This document shows, in pieces, positions 6,404 through 12,238 of a stretch of 12,238 nucleotides of DNA. Position numbers and translations under genes: made by a program. The notes beneath the pieces were generated by a model. The model did no database searches. It was not told where the DNA came from and was given only the letters and a program-made list of their open reading frames with translations. The stretch's first letter is position 1. Each line of letters opens with the position of its first letter. This DNA comes from JACCZX01 sp040003315 (GTDB lineage: Bacteria; Pseudomonadota; Gammaproteobacteria; Burkholderiales; Burkholderiaceae_F): NCBI GenBank assembly GCA_040003315.1, contig JBDUCU010000087.1:1-12238 (forward strand). Direction: 5' to 3'.

Positions 6404-6565
6404 ATGAAAGAACTCAATGCACAAGATTGCAAGCAAATAGCCGGAGGTTCGTTCGAACTCGAAATGGACACCGGTGCTCGCGACGGGCAAGGCTCCTCAT
6501 CCCTGGAGTGCAAAGTGAAGGTCTGCGTTGGCTTTGGACCAATTGAAATTTGCGCTGGGTTTTAA
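6404..6565 (+). CDS. Double-glycine secreted peptide 2 (microcin-like, three Cys)
   Basis: A 53-residue precursor with leader MKELNAQDCKQIAGG (1-15). The predicted 38-residue product starts SFELEMDTGARDGQGSS, identical to peptide 1 over 17 residues except Asp for Glu, then has a different tail, SLECKVKVCVGFGPIEICAGF. The three core cysteines (36, 41, 50) allow one disulfide plus a free thiol, or a modification; C9 lies in the leader. AAGGAC precedes the ATG by about seven bases. Nearly all DNA differences from peptide 1 in the shared segment are silent, so the segment is under protein-level selection. No lanthipeptide-type or other modification enzyme is seen nearby, so an unmodified class II microcin-like peptide is most likely. 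An immunity gene is not obvious apart from the CPBP gene downstream. Confidence 0.85.
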   Translation: MKELNAQDCKQIAGGSFELEMDTGARDGQGSSSLECKVKVCVGFGPIEICAGF

Positions 6566-6585
6566 GCGCCTCCTAAAAAAGGCGC
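6566..6585 (+). other. Hairpin between peptide 2 and CPBP gene
   Basis: GCGCCT (6566-6571) and AGGCGC (6580-6585) can pair around an eight-base A-rich loop directly after the peptide stop. There is no T tract, so it is not a standard terminator. It could protect the peptide mRNA 3' end or reduce translation of the protease, since it lies just before the GTG start. Function is inferred only from position. Confidence 0.35.
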
Positions 6586-6591
6586 GGCGGC

Positions 6592-7404
6592 GTGGAAGAA
6601 GTGGGTTTCAGAAATGCCTCTGTGGCACGACTTATCGCCGCCGCATTCTTAAGTGTGTTCATACTGGAATTGTTGTTTAAGCCAATTTCTGGCTTTGTGG
6701 CGTTGTTGGCCAATGCTCCAAAATCGAAAATCGTGTTAACAATCCATGATGTGATTTTTTTGTTCGTGCTCATTGTCGTAAGTATTGGTTCTCGGCGCTT
6801 GAGAGAGGGTTTCGGTACGCCGGCGCTTCAAGGATTCGCTAGCGGTGTCTTCTTCAGCGCCCCCTTTGTGGCGGCTATTTGGCTTTGCGTTTGGGCAAGC
6901 GGTAACTTGGCCACTCCTAACGTAACGATTTCTTTCTATCGATTTTGGATACTTGCCTTCGGATCGGCTCTGTATGTCGCGTTAGCGGAAGAGTTGTTGT
7001 TGCGAGGAATGCTGCAATCCTTTCTTGAGCGGAAAGTATCGCCTCGCAGCACGGTTTGGCTACAGGGATTGGTGTTCTTGGTGTTGCACCTGCCTGGTTA
7101 TCAGGTTGATCTTTTTCAGTCCGCTTACTTTTTTGCGGCTGGCGCCTTACTGACGCTAATTTTTTTGCGCTGGCGGAGTGTGTGGATTACGGTGGGGGTG
7201 CATTTCGTTTGGAACATCTCTGCCTTTGTACTGTATGGCTTTTCTGTCCGCGGCAATTTCATCACAGGATTCGTTCAGCAAGAACATTTCGGTCTAATCG
7301 CTGTGTTGTATGGTGGCGCTGTCCTTCTGGCTCTCATCTTTCTAGCGACTTCCGCGCGAACTCAAGAGCTTCTCGGACACTCCTCGGTGGCCGAAAGGAG
7401 TTGA
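6592..7404 (+). CDS. CPBP-family intramembrane protease (Abi/CAAX type)
   Basis: A 270-residue, strongly hydrophobic protein with about seven to eight membrane segments. All CPBP motifs are present: E133-E134 with R138 (EELLLRG), H166 (FLVLHLPGY) and H204 with N208 (HFVWN), so it is probably an active glutamic-type intramembrane peptidase. CPBP proteins in bacteriocin loci often give self-immunity; others process secreted peptides. Its place between the peptide genes and their exporter (26 bases after peptide 2, nine before the ABC gene) supports either role. GTG 6592 is used; GTG 6601 is an alternative, and ribosome-binding signals are weak. Codons AGA, ATA and TTA are frequent compared with flanking core genes, consistent with horizontal acquisition. 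Confidence 0.88.
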   Translation: MEEVGFRNASVARLIAAAFLSVFILELLFKPISGFVALLANAPKSKIVLTIHDVIFLFVLIVVSIGSRRLREGFGTPALQGFASGVFFSAPFVAAIWLCVWASGNLATPNVTISFYRFWILAFGSALYVALAEELLLRGMLQSFLERKVSPRSTVWLQGLVFLVLHLPGYQVDLFQSAYFFAAGALLTLIFLRWRSVWITVGVHFVWNISAFVLYGFSVRGNFITGFVQQEHFGLIAVLYGGAVLLALIFLATSARTQELLGHSSVAERS

Positions 7405-7413
7405 AGAACAAGC

Positions 7414-9780
7414 ATGGTGAGTCTGGCCACTAACGTTGCCAAGGAGTTGCCACATATCGATTTTGGGCGGCTGCGGTTCGGAGTGCATAGCGACGTTCCG
7501 CTTGTTCTTCAAACCGAAGCGGCCGAATGCGGCCTCGCCTGTGTGGCAATGGTGGCCGGCTATCACGGCTATCGCACCGATCTCGCCTCTCTGCGCCGTC
7601 GTTTCTCCATCTCGCTGAAAGGCGCCACGCTCAAGCAACTGATCGACATCGCTGGCCAGTTGCAGCTGTCGACCCGCCCGCTGCGCCTCGAGCTGGACGA
7701 GCTTGACCGGCTTAAGACTCCCTGCATCCTGCACTGGGACCTGAGCCACTTCGTGGTTTTGAAGCGCGTCGCGCGAGGAGCGATCGAAATCCTCGATCCC
7801 GCGCGCGGTGAGGTGCGGGTGCCGCTGGCACAGGCATCCAAGCACTTCACTGGCGTTGCGCTCGAGTTGACACCGACGCCGGCGTTCGAGAAGAAGGAAG
7901 AAAAGCAGACCATCGGACTGCGCGCAATGATGGGGCGCGCGGTCGGATTGAAGAAAAGCCTGATCCAGATTCTGGTGCTCGCGCTAGCACTCGAAGTCTT
8001 TGCGTTGGTCGCGCCGTTTTTCATGCAGCTGGTGGTCGATGGCGCAATCGTTTCGGCCGACCGCGATTTGCTGCTGGTTCTGGCGCTCGGCTTCGCGCTG
8101 CTAATGGTGATCCAGACAGTGGTCGCCCTGGCGCGCTCGTGGGTGGTGCTGTTCATGGCGACGCATCTATCGCTGCAGTGGAACGCCAACGTGTTCACGC
8201 ATCTGTTGCGCCTGCCGGTGCACTGGTTCGAGAAACGCCACATGGGCGATGTGGTGTCGCGCTTCGGCGCGGTGGGCGCGATCCAAAAAACGCTGACCAC
8301 GAGCTTCATCGAAGCGATTCTGGACGGTGTGATGGCGATCGCCACATTGGTGATGATGTTGTTCTACGGCGTTACGTTGTCAGTCATCGTGTTCGTATCG
8401 CTCGCAATCTATGCGCTGCTGCGCTGGGCGGCCTATCGTCCGCTGCTGCGCGCCACTGAAGAGCAGATCGTGCTGAACGCCAAGTCATCTTCGGTGTTCA
8501 TGGAAAGTGTGCGCGGGGTAGCCTCGATCAAGCTGTTCAGCCACGAAGACGAGCGGCGCGCGCGTTGGCTGAATACCGTAGTTGACGCGACTAATCGCGG
8601 GCTGGCGACCGAGAAAATGATGATCGGCTATCGGCTCGCCCAGACACTGCTGTCCGGCGCCGAGAACGTCCTGATCGTCTATCTCGGCGCGCTGGCGGTG
8701 ATGGACAACACCTTCTCGGTCGGCATGTTGTTCGCGTTCGTCGCGTACAAGACAACGTTTTCGGGTCGTGTCGGTTCCCTGATAAACAAGTTTGTCGAAC
8801 TCAAGATGCTGCGGCTGCAAGGGGAGCGCCTGGCCGACATTGTGTTGGCAGAACCCGAACAGAGCGCAGCGATCGAGTATGCCGAACGAGAGCTGGCCGA
8901 TCTCACGATCGAGGCGCGCAACGTGTCGTTCCGCTACGCGGATGCCGAGCCTTGGGTTTTGCGCAATCTTGATTTGACAGTGCCGCCCGGCGAATCGTTG
9001 GCGATCGCCGGACCGTCAGGCTGCGGAAAGACCACGCTGCTGAAACTGCTGCTCGGGATGATGCCGCCTACCGAGGGCGAGATCCGAGTCGGTGGCGTTC
9101 GCATCGAGCAGCTTGGTGTCAAGCAATATCGAAAGCTGATCGGCGCCGTGCTACAGGAAGATCAGCTACTGGCAGGCTCGATCGCGGAGAACATCGCGTT
9201 CTTCGATCTTCGTCCGAGCCAGCCACGGATTGAACTGAGCGCTGAGATTGCCGCAATCCACGCCGAGATCATGGCGATGCCAATGGGCTACGCAACGCTG
9301 ATCGGCGACATGGGCACCGCCATCTCGGGCGGGCAAAAGCAGCGCATCCTGCTCGCGCGCGCGCTCTACAAGCAGCCGAAGCTGCTGTTCCTGGACGAAG
9401 CGACCAGTCACCTCGACGTGACGCGCGAGACGGTCGTTAACGCGGCGGTGCGCGCTCTGCGCCTGACACGTGTGATCGTCGCACACCGGCCGCAGACGAT
9501 CGCCAGTGCAGAGCGCGTCATCACGCTGGAAGGCGGCAGGGTTGCGCAGGACCTTCGGATCGTCAGGTCTCCCTCAGAGGCGCCGCGCGCATCAGGGTCG
9601 CAGTCCGTTGAGGCCGCGGTTGTCTGCTCGCACAGTTCTGACGCGAGAATCAACGACCTTGGCGACGCTACCCACGCGCAAAGAGACACAGACGCCTTTG
9701 CCGCATCGAGCCGCGAATGGTTGGCAAACGGGGTTCTGCCGATGGCGCCAGATCACGCGACGCCGCCGGTTTCAATTTAA
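7414..9780 (+). CDS. C39-peptidase ABC exporter (CvaB type)
   Basis: A 788-residue inner-membrane transporter that should cut double-glycine leaders and export the peptides. The N-terminal C39 peptidase (about 28-140) has Q33, catalytic C39 in AAECGLACVAM, H112 in LSHFVVLK and D128 in ILDPARG, so it looks active, unlike the degenerate C39-like domain of HlyB. The membrane domain spans about 170-450. The ATPase has Walker A GPSGCGKT (533-540), signature ISGGQ (637-641), Walker B LLFLDE (657-662) and H691. About 70-80 residues follow the normal end of the ATPase, a polar, low-complexity tail rich in Ser, Ala and Asp that is unusual for the family. ATG 7414 follows the CPBP stop by nine bases; AGGAG lies at a rather long 13-base spacing. 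Cognate substrates are most likely the two upstream peptides, possibly also the 74-202 peptide. Confidence 0.95.
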   Translation: MVSLATNVAKELPHIDFGRLRFGVHSDVPLVLQTEAAECGLACVAMVAGYHGYRTDLASLRRRFSISLKGATLKQLIDIAGQLQLSTRPLRLELDELDRLKTPCILHWDLSHFVVLKRVARGAIEILDPARGEVRVPLAQASKHFTGVALELTPTPAFEKKEEKQTIGLRAMMGRAVGLKKSLIQILVLALALEVFALVAPFFMQLVVDGAIVSADRDLLLVLALGFALLMVIQTVVALARSWVVLFMATHLSLQWNANVFTHLLRLPVHWFEKRHMGDVVSRFGAVGAIQKTLTTSFIEAILDGVMAIATLVMMLFYGVTLSVIVFVSLAIYALLRWAAYRPLLRATEEQIVLNAKSSSVFMESVRGVASIKLFSHEDERRARWLNTVVDATNRGLATEKMMIGYRLAQTLLSGAENVLIVYLGALAVMDNTFSVGMLFAFVAYKTTFSGRVGSLINKFVELKMLRLQGERLADIVLAEPEQSAAIEYAERELADLTIEARNVSFRYADAEPWVLRNLDLTVPPGESLAIAGPSGCGKTTLLKLLLGMMPPTEGEIRVGGVRIEQLGVKQYRKLIGAVLQEDQLLAGSIAENIAFFDLRPSQPRIELSAEIAAIHAEIMAMPMGYATLIGDMGTAISGGQKQRILLARALYKQPKLLFLDEATSHLDVTRETVVNAAVRALRLTRVIVAHRPQTIASAERVITLEGGRVAQDLRIVRSPSEAPRASGSQSVEAAVVCSHSSDARINDLGDATHAQRDTDAFAASSREWLANGVLPMAPDHATPPVSI

Positions 9781-9800
9781 TCTCGTCCGATCGGACGATA
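9780..9800. repeat. 21-bp direct repeat copy 2, containing a 16-bp palindrome
   Basis: Exact copy of 4182-4202 in the same orientation, overlapping the final base of the exporter gene. The palindrome TCGTCCGATCGGACGA is at 9783-9798. A further half-site, GCGGACGAT (9819-9827), follows, with GGACGA starts 28 bases apart, the same spacing as between 4217 and 4245 in the first region. It may be the operator for the ORF at 9889, or a duplicated boundary of the export module. Confidence 0.85.
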
Positions 9801-9888
9801 TTCTGGCTGCGCGACATCGCGGACGATTCGGTAGATCGCAGTCACCTCAAACGAGGCATTGCGTCAAATTTATCAACCGCGTTCGTTG

Positions 9889-10203
9889 ATGTTCGATCCG
9901 ATGATCGTGGATGTTTTCGTTGATCTGGTACGCCGTTTGCGGTCTATGTACTCGGACCTGCAAATGTTTTTAACCGAAGACGCGTCGCAGATGGAGTACT
10001 TCATTGTTCATAGGACGCTGAAAGCCAAGACTCGGCAGGCGACACCGACGTTGGTGTCGATAATCACGCGGCTCCATGAAAGATATGTGGATATGTCCGC
10101 CTTTGCGTTTTGGATCTCGGAGAAGTTGACTTCCTTTCACCATCTGTGGATCGTGAAGAATCGGCCCAGAGCAGCCCGTCAGAGATGCGTCAGAATTCTT
10201 TAG
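9889..10203 (+). CDS. Unrecognised small protein downstream of palindrome
   Basis: An ORF of 104 codons from ATG 9889 (MFDPMIVDVFVDLVRRL), or 114 from TTG 9859, which has GAGG only two bases before it. I do not recognise the product. It looks soluble and mostly helical, without membrane segments, a double-glycine leader or known motifs. Codon use is less GC-rich than in the core genes. Its stop overlaps the convergent ppsR stop by a few bases. It begins about 90 bases after the palindrome also found near the LuxR gene, which is the main reason to think it is a regulated gene. Immunity or regulation is possible but unsupported. It could be a spurious ORF. Confidence 0.4.
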   Translation: MFDPMIVDVFVDLVRRLRSMYSDLQMFLTEDASQMEYFIVHRTLKAKTRQATPTLVSIITRLHERYVDMSAFAFWISEKLTSFHHLWIVKNRPRAARQRCVRIL

Positions 10204-11048
10204 TACGACCTTCGCTCCAATCGCACCTCCTGCATGATCGTTGCCGCGATCTCCTCAATCGATTTCGTTGTGGAAGACAGCCAACAAATTCCCTCGCGTT
10301 TCATCATGCGCTCCGCCGCCTCGACTTCGCTGCGGCAGTTTTCCAGCGCGGCATACCGACTGTTTGGCCTCCTTTCGTGCCGCACCTCAGCTAACCTTTC
10401 GGGCGAAATCGAAAGTCCGTATACCTTGTCTTTGTAGGGCGGCAGCGCGCTAGGCAACTGGCCGCGCTCGAAGTCCTCCGGTATCAGAGGATAGTTGGCG
10501 GCCTTGACGCCGTACTGCATGGCGAGGTACAGGCTCGTCGGTGTCTTACCCGAGCGCGATACGCCGACCAAAATGACGTCCGCGCCTGCCAGGCCTTTCG
10601 CGGATTGACCGTCGTCGTGCGCGAGCGTGAAGTTGATCGCTTCGATGCGATTCTTGTAGTCCTCCGAATTGACTCGGATGGCGTGCGAGCGGCCGATCGT
10701 ATGCGTCGAGTGCAACTCGAGCTCGCGCTCGAGCGGCTCGACAAACGTCTCGAACATCTCGAGGAAGAAGGCTTCGGCGCCCTCGCGCAGCGCCGCCGAC
10801 ACGGTTGGATCGACCAACGTGGAGAACACGATCGGCCGCTTGCCGTCGCGCGCACCGGCGTCGTTGATGCGCGCCGCAGCCTCTCGTGCCTTGTCGGCAC
10901 TGTCGACAAACGGCAGGCGCTGCGGCTTGTATTTCAGGTGCTCGAACTGCGTCAGCACGCTGTGGCCGAGCGTTTCTGCGGTAATGCCGGTGCCATCGGA
11001 AACAAAGAAGACTGTGCGGTCGTGAGGGGCAGGCGAGGGGTCCGGCAT
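10200..11048 (-). CDS. ppsR: Phosphoenolpyruvate synthase regulatory protein (kinase/pyrophosphorylase)
   Basis: A 282-residue cytosolic bifunctional regulator of the DUF299 family. It inactivates PEP synthase by ADP-dependent phosphorylation of a threonine near the catalytic histidine and reactivates it by phosphate-dependent removal. Residues 11-30 (RTVFFVSDGTGITAETLGHS) are the family N-terminus. The nucleotide-binding loop is GVSRSGKT (162-169), followed by TSLYLAMQYGVKAANYPL (171-188), and length is typical. It is divergent from ppsA across about 60 bases, the usual arrangement in Burkholderia relatives, which strengthens both assignments. Its 3' end converges on the unknown ORF at 9889, with no clear terminator between them. 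Confidence 0.95.
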   Translation of the reverse strand: MPDPSPAPHDRTVFFVSDGTGITAETLGHSVLTQFEHLKYKPQRLPFVDSADKAREAAARINDAGARDGKRPIVFSTLVDPTVSAALREGAEAFFLEMFETFVEPLERELELHSTHTIGRSHAIRVNSEDYKNRIEAINFTLAHDDGQSAKGLAGADVILVGVSRSGKTPTSLYLAMQYGVKAANYPLIPEDFERGQLPSALPPYKDKVYGLSISPERLAEVRHERRPNSRYAALENCRSEVEAAERMMKREGICWLSSTTKSIEEIAATIMQEVRLERRSY

Positions 11049-11108
11049 CGTCAGATGTTAGTCGCACCGCCAGTACACTGCGCGCGGTCTGTGAGGAGAG
11101 CTTTCAGC
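11049..11108. promoter_or_regulatory. Divergent ppsR/ppsA promoter region
   Basis: Only 60 bases separate the two start codons, so the promoters must overlap or lie within coding sequence. GAGGAGAG (11093-11100) is a strong ribosome-binding site for ppsA, ending eight bases before its ATG. No operator was recognised. Confidence 0.45.
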
Positions 11109-12238
11109 ATGCAGCGCGGAAAGTACGTCATACCGTTTTCTCAGCTCAGGATGACGGACGTCAACTCGGTGGGTGGAAAGAACGCTTCGCTTGGCGAGAT
11201 GCTGAGCCAACTGAGCGCCGCGGGTATTCGAGTACCGGATGGCTTCGCGACAACGGCGGCGGCCTTCATGTTGTTTCTCGATCACGAAGATCTTCGTGGT
11301 CGCATCGCGCAGCGGCTTGCCTCACTGAACGTTGACGATGTAGGCGAACTTGCCGCGGCCGGGGAGCAGATTCGAAAATGGATCGCGTCAGCGCCGCTGC
11401 CTGCGGCTGTGCAGGCCGAAATAATCGCTATCTTTCAATCTATTGAAGCAGATATCTCAAGCAATATCTCGTTCGCGGTCAGGTCCAGCGCGACCGCAGA
11501 AGACCTGCCAGACGCATCGTTCGCCGGGCAGCAGGAAACCTTTCTGAATGTCACCGGTATCGATGCCGTGCTTGACCGTATCAAGCGCGTTTTCGCATCG
11601 CTTTACAACGACCGCGCGATTGCGTATCGCGTGCACAAAGGGTTTGCGCACGCAGATGTAGCGCTGTCGGCTGGCGTACAGAAAATGGTCCGCAGCGACC
11701 GCGGCTCGTCAGGCGTGATGTTCACGCTCGACACCGAGTCTGGCTTTCGCGATGTCGTGTTCATCACGTCGAGCTACGGATTGGGCGAGACCGTGGTTCA
11801 GGGTGCAGTGAATCCCGACGAGTTCTACGTGCACAAGCCGATGCTCGCCGCGGGCAAATTTCCTATCATCCGGCGCAGTCTGGGCTCGAAGCTGATCAAG
11901 ATGGAATTTGATTCGGGCAGCGGAAAAGCGGTTCGCACCGTCGATGTTCCTGATCATCAGCGCCATGCGTTCTCGCTGACCGATACGGACGTGCTCGAAC
12001 TCGCGCGCTGTGCGGTGATCATCGAGCAGCACTACGGGCGCTCGATGGACATCGAGTGGGGCAAGGATGGCGACGGCGTGATCCACATCCTGCAAGCCCG
12101 CCCCGAGACTGTCAAGTCGCAGCCCAGCGCCAATCTGCAGCAACGCTTTCGCTTGAAGAGCGACGGTCGCGTGCTCGTTACCGGGCGTGCGATCGGACAG
12201 AAGATAGGCATCGGCCCGGTTCGAATCATTGAAAGCGT
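11109..12238 (+). CDS. ppsA: Phosphoenolpyruvate synthase, 5' part
   Basis: The frame is open from ATG 11109 to the window end (376 complete codons), so the gene is cut by the window and not itself truncated. The enzyme converts pyruvate, ATP and water to PEP, AMP and phosphate for gluconeogenesis in the cytosol. The N-terminal ATP-grasp (PEP/pyruvate-binding) domain is visible: FSQLRMTDVNSVGGKNASLG near the start, FAVRSSATAEDLPDASFAGQ in the nucleotide-binding region, SYGLGETVVQGAVNPDEFYV further on, and LQARPETV at the domain end. The phosphohistidine and C-terminal PEP-binding domains would lie beyond the window. The preceding GAGGAGAG supports the start, and divergent ppsR confirms context. 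Confidence 0.96.
   Translation, partial: MQRGKYVIPFSQLRMTDVNSVGGKNASLGEMLSQLSAAGIRVPDGFATTAAAFMLFLDHEDLRGRIAQRLASLNVDDVGELAAAGEQIRKWIASAPLPAAVQAEIIAIFQSIEADISSNISFAVRSSATAEDLPDASFAGQQETFLNVTGIDAVLDRIKRVFASLYNDRAIAYRVHKGFAHADVALSAGVQKMVRSDRGSSGVMFTLDTESGFRDVVFITSSYGLGETVVQGAVNPDEFYVHKPMLAAGKFPIIRRSLGSKLIKMEFDSGSGKAVRTVDVPDHQRHAFSLTDTDVLELARCAVIIEQHYGRSMDIEWGKDGDGVIHILQARPETVKSQPSANLQQRFRLKSDGRVLVTGRAIGQKIGIGPVRIIES

Overview
The window looks like a chromosomal segment from a high-GC betaproteobacterium, most likely Burkholderiaceae (Burkholderia, Paraburkholderia or Caballeronia type). This rests on GC-rich third codon positions in the core genes, the divergent ppsR/ppsA pair at the right end, and the style of the FixJ-type regulator with its hybrid kinase. 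The genus is an inference and was not tested.

Layout, left to right. A rho-independent terminator (1-25) closes a gene outside the window. A 42-residue double-glycine leader peptide gene (74-202, minus) lies divergent from a TPR plus HD-GYP protein (358-2208, plus). The peptide gene is too short for routine ORF calling and would release only seven residues, SVIDIFQ. Next, on the minus strand, come a FixJ/NarL-type response regulator (3459-4085) and a sensorless hybrid histidine kinase (2248-3462), joined by an ATGA overlap. A roughly 235-base regulatory region follows, carrying a perfect 16-bp palindrome and repeated GGACGA half-sites. It leads to a 13-codon leader ORF (4320-4361) coupled by TGATG to a stand-alone LuxR-type DNA-binding protein (4361-4630).

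The centre is a peptide-export module on the plus strand: an HlyD/CvaA-type membrane fusion protein (4722-5990), two small paralogous double-glycine peptides (6206-6370 and 6404-6565), a CPBP intramembrane protease with all motifs present (6592-7404), and a C39-peptidase ABC exporter of CvaB type (7414-9780). The same palindrome, within a 21-bp exact repeat, occurs again right after the exporter (9780-9800). It precedes an unrecognised 104-codon ORF (9889-10203). Core metabolism resumes with ppsR (10200-11048, minus) and the 5' part of ppsA (11109 to the window end, plus).

How the parts may work together (inference): the exporter would cleave double-glycine leaders and, with HlyD and a TolC-type outer-membrane protein encoded elsewhere, secrete the two 38-39 residue peptides and possibly SVIDIFQ. 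The LuxR-type regulators probably act on the repeated palindrome. The TPR half of the HD-GYP protein could sense a peptide and couple it to cyclic-di-GMP breakdown. The CPBP protease is a candidate for immunity or maturation. The two peptides share a nearly invariant 17-residue N-terminal core and then diverge; I do not recognise the family, and they are the best candidates for new biology together with the heptapeptide/TPR-HD-GYP pair. No tRNA, rRNA, CRISPR array or transposase was seen.
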